Below are positions 14,195 through 23,268 of a stretch of DNA of 64,000 bases, one piece after another. Numbering within the stretch: position 1 is the first letter of the stretch; each line of letters opens with the position of its first letter. A model generated the notes under the pieces. The model did no database searches. It saw only the letters and a program-made list of their open reading frames with translations, and was not told the DNA's origin. A program made the position numbers and the translations under genes. Location of the stretch: NCBI GenBank assembly GCA_903893315.1, contig CAITLU010000036.1, positions 124,001-188,000 on the forward strand, written 5' to 3'. The stretch comes from an uncultured bacterium (GTDB taxonomy: Bacteria; Desulfobacterota; Binatia; UBA1149; CAITLU01).

Positions 14195-15946
14195 ATGAAC
14201 ACAAGAACGGTGCGGCTGTCTGCAACCGCCGCCCTGCTGCTCTTCGTCTGTCGCGGCGAGGCCGCTGCGTACTGCGGGTTCACCGACATCTCGGGAGGCA
14301 CATCCCACACCTGCGGAGTTACCATGGAAAGTCTCGTGTTGTGTTGGGGCGACAACACCGCCGGGCAACTCGACGCGCCTGCCGACACCTTCACGAAGGT
14401 GACGGCCGGCGCTTTCCATAACTGCGGACTTCACGGCGACGGCACGGTGACCTGCTGGGGCGACGACAGTTCGGCCCAGTTGACTGCACCATCCGGTATC
14501 TTCACGGCGATCAGCGCCGGCGCCTACCATACGTGCGGGCTTCGCGAAGACGGCACCATCGAGTGCTGGGGCGACTACTCCTACGGTCAGACCACGCCGC
14601 CTTCCGGGCAGTTCACGGCGGTTGCCGCCGGCGACTATCACAACTGCGCGATCCGACCCGACGCGACAGTCGAGTGCTGGGGCGACGATACCTGGGGCGA
14701 GTCGACCCCGCTCGCCGGCACCTTCACCTCTGTCTCGGGAGGCGGGATGCACACCTGCGGGCTTCGCACATCAGGTACCGTAGAGTGCTGGGGAGACGAC
14801 TACCTGGGACAGTCGTCACCGCCCGCCGGAGCCTTTGCACAGATCAGCGCCGGCGAGGAGAACACCTGCGGGCTTCGTGAGAACGGGACCGTCGAGTGCT
14901 GGGGATACGAAGGCGTAATTCCGATTCCCACAGGCAGGTTCGTGTCTGTTTCCGCGGGCGACTACCACAACTGCGGAATCCGGCCCAGCGGCTTTGCCGA
15001 ATGTTGGGGCTACAACCCGGCCGGCCAGGCGACGGTTCCGGCGCCCGACATATGTTCGGTCTGCGGCGACGGCGTCGCGGAAGTTCTCGAGCAGTGCGAC
15101 GATAGCAACACGTCGTCTGGCGACGGCTGTTCGGCAACCTGCATGCTGGAGTACTGCGGCGACGCGATAACCAACAACGTCACCGAAGAGTGCGACGACG
15201 GCAACACCGACAATACCGACGGCTGCACGAACACCTGCACCATGGCCACATGCGGCGACGGCATCCTCCACGACTCAGTCGAACAGTGCGACGACGGCAA
15301 CACGTCATCGGGCGACGGCTGTTCGGCGACCTGCGTGATCGAGTACTGCGGCGACGGCGTAGTCAACAACTCCGGCACCGAAGAGTGCGACGACGGGAAC
15401 CAGGACTCGAACGACGGATGCAGCACGCAATGTGCGGCCGACTGCAACTCGGAGCCACTGCCGGGCTGCCGGGCTGCGGCTGTTTCGAGCCTGGTCGTCA
15501 GGAACGACGCCAAGAACATCAACGACGTCGTGAAGTGGAAGTGGAACAAGGGCGCGGCCAGCACCCTCGCGGAGCTTTCCGACCCGACCAGCACCAGCGC
15601 CTACAAGCTGTGCTTGTATCCCGAAGCGGCGGGGACGGTCTCACTCGGTGACCAGATCATACTGCCCTCCGGTCCTCCCTGGCAGGCGACCGGCACCAAG
15701 GGCTACCGCTACCACGACCCCATGACCTCGCTCGACGGCGTAGCGACCGTCGAGATCGTTGCCGGCGTGCAGGGCCGTGCCAGAGTTTATTTCAAGGGGA
15801 AGGGTGTCAATCTTGCCGACACCTTGCTGCCGGCAACCTCCTACACCATCCAACTCGTGGACAGCCAGACCGGCATCTGCTGGGAATCAGTCTTCGCCGA
15901 CGGCGCACGCAGCCCGACGCTCTTCAAAGGCAACTCGGTCCACTGA
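14195..15946 (+). CDS. Secreted RCC1-like repeat protein with Myxococcus-type Cys-rich repeats
   Basis: About 583 residues. The signal peptide is MNTRTVRLSATAALLLFVCRG. Seven RCC1-like blades follow (roughly residues 30-285), each with an aGxxHtCGLrxdGTvxCWG core, e.g. SAGAYHTCGLREDGTIECWG. Then come four Cys-rich repeats of the Myxococcus disulfide type (CGDG...EqCDDGNt..GDGCsatC; DUF4215-like), as in CGDGILHDSVEQCDDGN. A beta-rich C-terminal domain of about 150 residues of unknown family ends the protein. The start at 14195 has GGGAG eight bases before; an ATG at 14168 is also possible. It is probably extracellular or surface-bound with a beta-propeller and disulfide-rich stalk, and could be a type II secretion substrate. 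Function unknown. Confidence 0.9.
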   Translation: MNTRTVRLSATAALLLFVCRGEAAAYCGFTDISGGTSHTCGVTMESLVLCWGDNTAGQLDAPADTFTKVTAGAFHNCGLHGDGTVTCWGDDSSAQLTAPSGIFTAISAGAYHTCGLREDGTIECWGDYSYGQTTPPSGQFTAVAAGDYHNCAIRPDATVECWGDDTWGESTPLAGTFTSVSGGGMHTCGLRTSGTVECWGDDYLGQSSPPAGAFAQISAGEENTCGLRENGTVECWGYEGVIPIPTGRFVSVSAGDYHNCGIRPSGFAECWGYNPAGQATVPAPDICSVCGDGVAEVLEQCDDSNTSSGDGCSATCMLEYCGDAITNNVTEECDDGNTDNTDGCTNTCTMATCGDGILHDSVEQCDDGNTSSGDGCSATCVIEYCGDGVVNNSGTEECDDGNQDSNDGCSTQCAADCNSEPLPGCRAAAVSSLVVRNDAKNINDVVKWKWNKGAASTLAELSDPTSTSAYKLCLYPEAAGTVSLGDQIILPSGPPWQATGTKGYRYHDPMTSLDGVATVEIVAGVQGRARVYFKGKGVNLADTLLPATSYTIQLVDSQTGICWESVFADGARSPTLFKGNSVH

Positions 15947-16020
15947 TGCAGATGTGGGCCGCGAAGAGGTGCCGAAGCTCTTATTGCGCTTGAAACGACC
16001 AAGGCTCGAATAGAGCGGCG

Positions 16021-16049
16021 TTGACACCCGTCTTAGCCGTGTTTAGATG
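16021..16049 (+). promoter_or_regulatory. Possible sigma-70 promoter of the Gld-type ABC operon
   Basis: TTGACA at 16021-16026 and TAGATG at 16044-16049 are 17 bases apart. The -35 is perfect and the -10 weak. A short hairpin (CCGCGC-CTTAA-GCGCGG) follows at 16052-16068 before the start codon at 16116. Confidence 0.5.
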
Positions 16050-16115
16050 GCCGCGCCTTAAGCGCGGACCATGCTTCGCACGCCAAAGCGGCGGGCCGGA
16101 TGGACCAAACAAAGA

Positions 16116-16889
16116 ATGATTGAAGTCAAGAACCTGACCAAGACCTACGGCTCCATCACAGCCGTCGACAACGTTTCCTTCCAGGTGGCCACCGGCCAGG
16201 CGGCCGGATTTCTAGGTCCAAACGGAGCCGGCAAGACCACGACCATGCGCATCATCACCGGCTTCATGCCGGCGACGGCCGGCACGGTGAAGGTGGACGG
16301 ATTCGACGTCTTCGAAGATTCCTTCGAGGTCAGGAAACGCATCGGCTACCTGCCCGAAACGCCGCCCCTGTACCTGGAAATGACGGTGCGCAGCTACCTG
16401 CGCCACGTCGGCAAGCTCAAGGCGATCGCGCGCGCCGCGGTGGCCGGGGCTGCCGACCGTGTGATCGAGGAGTGCGGTTTGGAGCAGGTCGCCGGCCGCC
16501 TGTGCGGACACCTGTCGAAGGGATACCGCCAGAGGGTAGGCCTCGCCCAGGCCCTGATCCACGAACCCGCGGTGCTCATCCTCGACGAACCCACCATCGG
16601 ACTGGACCCCGCTCAGATCATCGAAATTCGCGCGCTGATCCGCCGTCTGACAACGGAGCGCACGGTCATCTTGTCGACCCACATCCTGCCCGAGGTTCAG
16701 CAGATCTGCGCCAAGGTCGTGATTATCAACGCCGGGCACATCGCGCTCGAAGCCGACATCGCCGAACTGGTGCGCGAGCGCAGTCTCGAAGAAGAGTATC
16801 TGCGTCACGTCAGCGGCGAAGCCAATCCGGCGCTCGCCAGAGCGGGCGCCGCGGCAGCCGGCTTAGAAGGAGGCGCTGCCCATGCGTAA
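16116..16889 (+). CDS. ABC transporter ATP-binding protein, Gld/ABC-2 type
   Basis: A 257-residue ATPase starting MIEVKNLTKTYGSITAVDNVSF. Walker A is GPNGAGKTTT, the Q-loop region is GYLPETPPLYLEMTVRSYLRHVG, the signature is LSKGYRQRVGLAQAL, and Walker B is ILDEPTIGLDP with a LSTHILPEVQQ switch His. The LSKGYRQRV signature and the two following genes mark the gliding-motility GldA/NosF-like ABC-2 group. It powers an inner-membrane exporter with the permease that overlaps its 3' end. In-frame sequence extends upstream to 16071, but the ATG at 16116 fits the family start. Confidence 0.92.
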   Translation: MIEVKNLTKTYGSITAVDNVSFQVATGQAAGFLGPNGAGKTTTMRIITGFMPATAGTVKVDGFDVFEDSFEVRKRIGYLPETPPLYLEMTVRSYLRHVGKLKAIARAAVAGAADRVIEECGLEQVAGRLCGHLSKGYRQRVGLAQALIHEPAVLILDEPTIGLDPAQIIEIRALIRRLTTERTVILSTHILPEVQQICAKVVIINAGHIALEADIAELVRERSLEEEYLRHVSGEANPALARAGAAAAGLEGGAAHA

Positions 16890-17652
16890 CGTCCTGGCCA
16901 TCGCCTGGCGCGACATCCGTTCGGTCTTCGTCTCGCCCATCGCCTACGTCGTGCTGACCGGCTTCACGCTGCTGTCGGGTTGGTTCTTCTTCAACATGCT
17001 CGGCCAGTTCAACCGTCTGGTAGCGCAATACTCGATGCTCCAGGGCATGGACACCACCTGGCTGAACCTGAACGACGCGGTCATCACTCCACTGCTCGGC
17101 AATCTGCTCGTGGTCTTGTTGATCGTGATCCCGATGATCACGATGCGCAGCTTCGCCGAAGAAAAGAGTTCTTCCACCTTCGAACTGCTCTTCACCTCAC
17201 CGGTGAGAGTCGGTGAGATGGTGCTCGGCAAGTATCTGGCCAGTGCTTTCCTGGTCACCGCGATGATCGCCATCTCGCTGGTATTTCCCGCGATCCTGTT
17301 CATCTACGGCAATCCCGAGCTTGGCATCACGGCGGCGGGCTTTCTCGGGCTTTATCTGACCGCGCTGGCCTTCGTGGCAGCCGGTAACTTCACCTCGGCG
17401 CTGACCTCCAATCAGATCATAGCCACCATCAGCGCGATGGTGATCCTGCTGCTGCTGTTCGTGATCGGCTGGCCGGCCGAAGGCGCCGGAGAACCGATCA
17501 AGTCGATCCTGGTCTACTTGTCGGTGACCGAGCACTTCCAAAGCATGCTCAAAGGCGTACTCGACACCCGCGACCTGGTCTACTTCGCCAGCGTGACGAT
17601 AGTGTTCCTGTTCCTGACCCACCGTGCGGTGGAATCGGCCCGCTGGAAATAG
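16882..17652 (+). CDS. ABC-2 type permease (GldF-like)
   Basis: A 256-residue protein with six predicted membrane helices. It starts MRNVLAIAWRDIRSVFVSPIAYVVLTGF and contains MITMRSFAEEKSSSTFELLFTSPV, the usual ABC-2 permease motif, and LGKYLASAFLVTAMIAISL. The gene overlaps the ATPase gene by eight bases. This is the GldF-like membrane subunit of the exporter; the cargo is unknown. Despite the name, such transporters occur widely in non-gliding bacteria. Confidence 0.9.
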   Translation: MRNVLAIAWRDIRSVFVSPIAYVVLTGFTLLSGWFFFNMLGQFNRLVAQYSMLQGMDTTWLNLNDAVITPLLGNLLVVLLIVIPMITMRSFAEEKSSSTFELLFTSPVRVGEMVLGKYLASAFLVTAMIAISLVFPAILFIYGNPELGITAAGFLGLYLTALAFVAAGNFTSALTSNQIIATISAMVILLLLFVIGWPAEGAGEPIKSILVYLSVTEHFQSMLKGVLDTRDLVYFASVTIVFLFLTHRAVESARWK

Positions 17653-17663
17653 GGAGAATAACA

Positions 17664-19229
17664 GTGGGCAATCGCGCACCGATTCTCGGCATTGCAGGTC
17701 TTGTCTTCCTGGCCTTCGGCCTGATCGAACACTGGATGACCAGGCTGCCCCAGCAGGGGCTGTTCACCATGGGCTGGTTCGCGCTGCTGCACGGCAGCGC
17801 CGGCCTGGTCTGCATTCTCTGGTACTTCGCATCGGGTTCCGGATCTTTGACCGAGTTCCTGCGCCGCCGCTCGACCCGCTACGGTACCAACGCGGTCGTC
17901 TACTCGATCATCTTCGTGGTCGTGGTAACGATGCTGAACTTCATCGGCACGCGTTACAGCAAGCGCTGGGATCTGTCGGCAGCAAGCGTCAACAGCCTTA
18001 CCGACGCGACCAAACAGGTGCTCGACAAGCTCGACGGCGAAGTGCAGATCCTGGCCTTCGTCGGTCCTCAGGACAAAGCCTTTGTCCGCGAGGTCTCGGA
18101 GATCTACGCCAGCTACAGCACCAAGGTGAAGTGGCAGATCGTCGACCCCCAGGTCAGTCCCGAACTGGCCCAGAAGGAACTGATCGCGACCATCCCTACC
18201 CTCAAGATCAAGCAGGCCGACCGTTCGACTACCGTCGCCAAGATAGACGAGGAGTCGATCACCAACGGCATCCACAAGGTCGTCACCACCAAGCAGAAGA
18301 AGATCTATTTCGTGCAGGGACACGGCGAACCCGACCTTGCGCAGAAAGAGTCTCCCTCCGGCATGGGCCTGTTCGTCGACACGCTCATTAACCAGAACTA
18401 CGAAGTGAAGGGGCTGTTCGCGACCGACGCCGGGCCGATTCCCGACGACGCCGCGGTCGTGGTTCTCACCACCGGAGACCGCAGCCACTTCCCCGCCGAA
18501 CTGACCAAGGTGAAGGAGTTCGCCAGGAAGGGCGGCAGCGTACTCATACTGCTCGAGCCACAGCGCGACCCGGAACTGGCAGGCCTGGCGGGCGAACTCG
18601 GCGCCAAAGTCGGCAACGACGTCATCCTCGACCAGCAGGTGCGCCTCTTCGAAGGCGTCACGCTCGGCATGGATGCGATCGTGGCCCAGTACGGCGACCA
18701 CCCCTCGGTGAAAGCCATGACCGAACGCACGCTGTTCTCGGTGACGCGATCGGTCGCTGCCCCCGAAAAGCCACCGGCCGGCGTGACCGTTGCACCGCTG
18801 GCCATGACCTCGGAAACCAGTTGGGCCGAGACCGACGTCGATCGCGTGTTCAACAAAGGTGAAGCGGAGATGAAGAGCGGCGAAGACATCGCCGGCCCAG
18901 TCTCGATTGCCGTTGCCGGTACCGACAAGGCGACCGTGCTCGGCGGCACCGACGACAAGAGTTTCAAGTTCGCCGTATTCGGAGACACCAGTTTCCTGAC
19001 CAACCAGTACCTGCGCCAGCTCTACAATGATGCGCTCGGTCAGAGCGTCATAGGCTGGCTCGCCGGTGATGAAGAGCTGATCTCGATCGCACCACGAGTC
19101 GTTCGCGCTTCGCGCGCTTTCCTCGGAGAGGCCCAGGCACGCAGCGTATTCTATCTTTCGGTGCTGGTGCTGCCCGAACTCATTCTGCTCGCCGGCATTG
19201 CCGTGTGGTGGCGCCGGTCCTCGCTGTGA
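17664..19229 (+). CDS. GldG-like ABC-transporter auxiliary protein (DUF4350/PF09822 type)
   Basis: A 521-residue protein with two N-terminal membrane helices and a third (AVVYSIIFVVVVTMLNFIG) around 90-110. A large periplasmic domain follows: ASVNSLTDATKQVLDKLDGEVQIL, KIYFVQGHGEPDL and VKEFARKGGSVLILLEPQ. One C-terminal helix (FYLSVLVLPELILLAGIAVWW) closes it. This is the ABC_transp_aux/GldG layout, which always accompanies GldA/GldF-like subunits. The periplasmic domain probably holds substrate or partner proteins. It lies 11 bases after the permease. Confidence 0.9.
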   Translation: MGNRAPILGIAGLVFLAFGLIEHWMTRLPQQGLFTMGWFALLHGSAGLVCILWYFASGSGSLTEFLRRRSTRYGTNAVVYSIIFVVVVTMLNFIGTRYSKRWDLSAASVNSLTDATKQVLDKLDGEVQILAFVGPQDKAFVREVSEIYASYSTKVKWQIVDPQVSPELAQKELIATIPTLKIKQADRSTTVAKIDEESITNGIHKVVTTKQKKIYFVQGHGEPDLAQKESPSGMGLFVDTLINQNYEVKGLFATDAGPIPDDAAVVVLTTGDRSHFPAELTKVKEFARKGGSVLILLEPQRDPELAGLAGELGAKVGNDVILDQQVRLFEGVTLGMDAIVAQYGDHPSVKAMTERTLFSVTRSVAAPEKPPAGVTVAPLAMTSETSWAETDVDRVFNKGEAEMKSGEDIAGPVSIAVAGTDKATVLGGTDDKSFKFAVFGDTSFLTNQYLRQLYNDALGQSVIGWLAGDEELISIAPRVVRASRAFLGEAQARSVFYLSVLVLPELILLAGIAVWWRRSSL

Positions 19230-19290
19230 GCGGAACTGGCGCGAGTACTCAGACCGCGGTCACCGCAAGCATGCAGACGAGGTTTTCCTG

Positions 19291-20679
19291 GTGAGCTTCC
19301 TTCGAACGTCGCTGATCGCGGCTCTCGCACTCGTGATCGGCCTCTACATCTACTTCTTCGAAGTCCCGAAGATGGAAACCGAGGCCAAAGGCGACCGCAT
19401 CGTCGATGTCGACGCCGCGCAGCTCGGGCACATAAAACTCACCTACCCCGACGCCAAGCCTGTCGAATTGGCCAGACGGGACGGCGGCTGGCGGCTGCTC
19501 GCGCCGGTCGATGCGCCGGCGGATTCCAACGCGGTCGATCAGTTCGTCACGGCGCTGCGCGACGCGGTCGTCGAACGGCGCATTCCAAAGAGCGAAGCCG
19601 GGACACCGGCCAGCTACGGTCTCGACAGCGCCACCGGGACGCGCGCGCGGCTGGAACTGACGCTCACCGGCGGCAAGACTCTGCCCGCCATCGTTGTCGG
19701 CGACACCACTCCCGTCGATTTTCACGCCTTCGTGCGTATTGAAGGAAACGACGAGGTCCTGGTCACGCCCCTGCTCTTCCACACCTCAGTCAGGAAAGCC
19801 GGATTCGACTTCCGCACCAAAGCACTGCTGCACGTGGATCCGCAAGCCGTCACCAGACTCACCGTCGAAAAAGCCGGCGTCGCGATGCAGCTCGAAAGGA
19901 AGGGTGACGACTGGGCTCTGCTCGCACCGATGGCCGACCGCGCCGACACGGAAGCGGCGCGCGCTCTGGTCAGTGCGCTCCCGACCATGGAAGCCATCGC
20001 GTACTTCGACGGTCCTGAAGTCAATCGGGCAGGATTCGGTCTGGATAGACCGTCAGTGAGCGTAACGGCCGAGATTGCCGGCGGCGCGGCCGTCGCCTTC
20101 AATCTCGGAGCCGCCGACGAACAGGCACCGGCCGGTTCCTACTTCGAACGCAGACAAGACGGACAGGTGGCCAAGGTTGCCGCCTGGGTGGCGACGTCCT
20201 ACGGCGTCAACGTCAACGAGGTGCGTGATCGCAAACTCGTCCGCTGCAAGGCCGACGACGTGGTGAAGATGGCGTACACTCACGACGGCGAGACGTTCAC
20301 ACTCATACGGGCCAGCGCAGGCAAACCTTGGAACATGGAACCGGCCGGCGACGGCACGGTGGTCCAGCGCATAACCGACAACACGCTTCGAAGCCTCATC
20401 GACCTGACCGGCGACAAATTGGTCGGCGATGCCGCCGACGCCGCTGCCCGCGCGACCTACGCTCTGGACAAACCGCTTGCCCGCGTCGAGCTGTCGACCA
20501 CGAGCGGACTCTGCGCAGGGATCACCGCCGGCAGCACACAGCCAGGTGCCGCGGCTCCCGTCTTCTACCTGCAGAGCGACGATCGCAGCGCGGTGCTGAC
20601 CGCGTCGGCTTCGCAGATGTCACGTCTGTCGCTGAAGAGAGCGGAGTTCGTCGAAATAAAGCCCGAGACAGCAAAGTAA
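19291..20679 (+). CDS. DUF4340 family protein of the Gld-type ABC operon
   Basis: A 462-residue protein with one N-terminal membrane anchor (SFLRTSLIAALALVIGLYIYFF). Repeated beta-rich modules follow, typical of DUF4340: HIKLTYPDAKPVELARRDGGWRLLAPVDAPADSNAVDQFVTAL and a second copy LTVEKAGVAMQLERKGDDWALLAPMADRADTEAARALVSAL. DUF4340 genes regularly end operons of this kind. The start is GTG at 19291 with GAGG ten bases upstream. Role unknown, likely periplasmic part of the exporter. Confidence 0.87.
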   Translation: MSFLRTSLIAALALVIGLYIYFFEVPKMETEAKGDRIVDVDAAQLGHIKLTYPDAKPVELARRDGGWRLLAPVDAPADSNAVDQFVTALRDAVVERRIPKSEAGTPASYGLDSATGTRARLELTLTGGKTLPAIVVGDTTPVDFHAFVRIEGNDEVLVTPLLFHTSVRKAGFDFRTKALLHVDPQAVTRLTVEKAGVAMQLERKGDDWALLAPMADRADTEAARALVSALPTMEAIAYFDGPEVNRAGFGLDRPSVSVTAEIAGGAAVAFNLGAADEQAPAGSYFERRQDGQVAKVAAWVATSYGVNVNEVRDRKLVRCKADDVVKMAYTHDGETFTLIRASAGKPWNMEPAGDGTVVQRITDNTLRSLIDLTGDKLVGDAADAAARATYALDKPLARVELSTTSGLCAGITAGSTQPGAAAPVFYLQSDDRSAVLTASASQMSRLSLKRAEFVEIKPETAK

Positions 20680-20734
20680 CGCTCGGGACGCAGTTCACCG
20701 GCCGGGCGCTCGCTCACTTCGAGCGCAGCACGGA

Positions 20735-21757
20735 TCAACCTTCGAGCACACCAAGCATCACGTCCATCTGCTCGTCAGTGCCGATGCTCGCACGCATCCC
20801 GTCGCGGAGCCCATCGGTATCGAAGTACCGCACCAGCACCCCAGCCGCGCGCAGACGATCGTAAACCGTCCTGCCGCCGCCGACGCGCGCGCAATCTACC
20901 CACACGAAGTTGGCGTGCGAATCCTCGACGCCAAAGCCGGCCGCGCGAAGCCGCGCCGTGACACGAACCCTGGTTGCCCGCACGCGCGCAACGTTGCTCT
21001 GCATCCACGCGTAGTCGTCGAGCGCGGCCACACCGGCGGCTATAGCCAGACGCGAGACGTTGTACGAATCCTTCACCTTGAGCAGTTCGCCGATGAAATC
21101 CGCGTGGCCAAACGCCAGACCGAGCCTCAGTCCGGCCAGCGAAAACGACTTGGAAAAGCTGCGCGTCACCACCATGTTCGGATGATCGGCGAGGATCGAC
21201 AACGCGCTGCTTGCAGCGAAATCACCGTAGGCCTCATCGACCACGACCACACCTTCGGCATCGCGCGCGAACGCCGCAACGGCGTCCAGAGGCACCGCGC
21301 GCCCGGTCGGCGAATTGGGAGTGCAGACGAACGTCACCCGCGCCCGCGCCGCAGCCAGCGCCGATGGAATCGCCGTCCCGTCCGCCGCGACTTCGATTAC
21401 GCGCGCGCCCACGGAATCGGCCAGCGTGCGATAGAGCGAATAGGTCGGCACGCTGTAGGCGACCGCTTCGCCATCGAGTACGCACCCGCGGAGTATCATC
21501 GCGAGCAGTTCATCGGAGCCGTTGCCGACCAGCACCTGCTCCGGAGCAACGCCGTAAACCGCTCCGGCTTTGACTCTCAGCGCGTCGGCGTTCGGCGATG
21601 GGTAGAGCTGCAGACGGTGCGCCTCGTCGGCGATCGCCTGTACGACCAGCGGCGAACAAGGATAGGGATTCTCGTTGGTGTTGAGCTTGATCAGGCGCCC
21701 GCCCACGGGCTGCTCACCCGGAGTGTAGCCGTGCATCGCGGCCACTCTCGCAGACAC
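20735..21757 (-). CDS. hisC: Histidinol-phosphate aminotransferase
   Basis: A 340-residue fold type I PLP aminotransferase. The family start is RVAAMHGYTPGEQPVGG, followed by IKLNTNENPYPCSP, VLVGNGSDELLAMIL, FVCTPNSPTG, VVVDEAYGDF and TRSFSKSFSLAGLRLG (the PLP Lys is in SFSKSF). FVWVDCARVGGGRTVYDRLRAAGVLVRYF and LRDGMRASIGTDEQMD give the phosphate-binding Arg. It transaminates imidazole-acetol phosphate in histidine synthesis. The start is GTG at 21757 (ATG at 21736 is possible). It lies 23 bases after the M48 protease gene at the end of the tetrapyrrole operon; no other his gene is near. Confidence 0.92.
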   Translation of the reverse strand: MSARVAAMHGYTPGEQPVGGRLIKLNTNENPYPCSPLVVQAIADEAHRLQLYPSPNADALRVKAGAVYGVAPEQVLVGNGSDELLAMILRGCVLDGEAVAYSVPTYSLYRTLADSVGARVIEVAADGTAIPSALAAARARVTFVCTPNSPTGRAVPLDAVAAFARDAEGVVVVDEAYGDFAASSALSILADHPNMVVTRSFSKSFSLAGLRLGLAFGHADFIGELLKVKDSYNVSRLAIAAGVAALDDYAWMQSNVARVRATRVRVTARLRAAGFGVEDSHANFVWVDCARVGGGRTVYDRLRAAGVLVRYFDTDGLRDGMRASIGTDEQMDVMLGVLEG

Positions 21758-21779
21758 CAGTGCGCTGCCCCGCGCCACC

Positions 21780-23246
21780 TCAGCGTCCTCCCGCTCGACG
21801 CGGCATCGGCATCGGCATCTGCGGAACACCGCCCGGCCCGCGCCCGGTTCGCTGATCCTGCTGGTCCTGCTGCTGCTGCGCGTGCTCTTCCTTGATCTCC
21901 TCGCCCAGATCTTTCGAGCGTTTGGTGATGTCCTCGCGCAGCGGGTCACCTGCCGGCAGGAGAGTCATCGAATGACGGAAGTGGACCATCGCCTGCGAAG
22001 GATCGCCCAGCATCTGGCTCGAACGTCCCTGCCAGTAGTACGCGGCTCCTTCCTTGCCGGTCTTGGCCAGTGCACGGCTGAGCGATTGCACCACCTGCAC
22101 GCGGTAGGCTTCCAAGTGCACGGAGCGATCGAGTTTGATCGCCGCATCGCCGTAACGCCCTTCCTGATAGTCAATGTCACCGAGATCGGAGAGCACGTCC
22201 CAATCGTCCGGCGACTTGGCCAGCGCACGGCCAAGGCGAAGCCTGGCTTCGTCGAGTTGCCCGCGACGAAACGCGGTGCGTCCCAGTTCACGGTCGACGT
22301 TGCGGCCGGCCTGCTCGGCCTGGCGCAGGTACTGATCGGCAAGTTCGTAGTCTTCGCCGTGGGTCATCAGCACGCCGAGCAATTCGAGGGCCTCGGGCCG
22401 CTGCGCGGGCGTAGCGTTGGCAAGAGCGCGTTCGTACTCCGGCACGCACTGCTCGCGGCTCTGGGCGTAGCCGCGCGCAATGGCCTGGGCGCGGTGCAGC
22501 CGGTCGCTGCCGGGAACCGCCTTCGCTTTCCACTCGGCCTTTCCGAGCACCGCCTCCATGCTCGTAAGCCGCTCGCCGGTCAGCGGGTGCGACATGAAGT
22601 AGGCGGGCATCTGCGTCGGGTTGATCTGCTGCTCGGCGTAAAGCTTGCGCAGTATCTGCGCGATGGCCGAAGGGTCGTAGCCGGCGCTGCGTGCGTAGCC
22701 GATCCCCAGGTAGTCGGCCTCGCGTTCGAAATCGCGCTGGTAACTGAGTTGCGCGGCCTGACCAGCGGCCAGAGCGCCGATCGCAAGAGCCGGGTTGATG
22801 ATGCCGAGAAAGATCCCGAGCAGCGAGGCATAGCTGGCTGCCGCTCCCTTCTCCTGCTGCCTTACGACGTGGTGAGCTGCGGCGTGTGCGATTTCGTGGC
22901 CCACCACGCCGGCAAGCTGGTCTTCGGTATCCGAGCGCGCAATCAGCCCGGCGTTGACGAAAAGCTTTCCTCCGGGCACCGCAAACGCGTTGATCTCGTC
23001 ATCGCGCACCACGAAGAACTCATAGTCGAACGGCTGCGGTCCGACAGCCTTGACCAGACGGTTGCCGACGTCGCTCACGAAACCCGCCAACTCGTAGTCG
23101 TGAATCAGCGGCATGTGCGGCAGTGCTTTGGCGAGGAATTCGTCGCCGAGCTTTTTTTCCTCGGCTACCTGAGCCACCGCGGACGACACCAGGGCCGGTG
23201 GTGCCACCATCAGCGCCGTCAGTACGATTGCAAGCAGCCGGCGCAT
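21780..23246 (-). CDS. BepA-like periplasmic M48 zinc metalloprotease with TPRs
   Basis: About 488 residues with a signal peptide (MRRLLAIVLTALMVAPPALVSSAVA). The M48 peptidase domain contains NAFAVPGGKLFVNAGLI, VGHEIAHAAAHHVVR (the HEXXH zinc site) and YQRDFEREADYLGI (third zinc ligand). C-terminal TPR-like helices follow (LELLGVLMTHGEDYELADQYLRQAEQAG, VLSDLGDIDYQEGRYGDAAIKLD), then a Gln/Pro-rich tail. This is the BepA/YfgC architecture, a protease and chaperone for outer membrane protein assembly such as LptD and BamA. It is downstream of hemB by 22 bases. Confidence 0.92.
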   Translation of the reverse strand: MRRLLAIVLTALMVAPPALVSSAVAQVAEEKKLGDEFLAKALPHMPLIHDYELAGFVSDVGNRLVKAVGPQPFDYEFFVVRDDEINAFAVPGGKLFVNAGLIARSDTEDQLAGVVGHEIAHAAAHHVVRQQEKGAAASYASLLGIFLGIINPALAIGALAAGQAAQLSYQRDFEREADYLGIGYARSAGYDPSAIAQILRKLYAEQQINPTQMPAYFMSHPLTGERLTSMEAVLGKAEWKAKAVPGSDRLHRAQAIARGYAQSREQCVPEYERALANATPAQRPEALELLGVLMTHGEDYELADQYLRQAEQAGRNVDRELGRTAFRRGQLDEARLRLGRALAKSPDDWDVLSDLGDIDYQEGRYGDAAIKLDRSVHLEAYRVQVVQSLSRALAKTGKEGAAYYWQGRSSQMLGDPSQAMVHFRHSMTLLPAGDPLREDITKRSKDLGEEIKEEHAQQQQDQQDQRTGRGPGGVPQMPMPMPRRAGGR

Positions 23247-23268
23247 CCCTTCCTTCAGGCCGCGCGCT

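Noticed and set aside
14119-14421. Alternative plus-strand frame at the start of the RCC1-like gene
   Set aside because: Lacks the signal peptide and repeat pattern seen in the 14195 frame.
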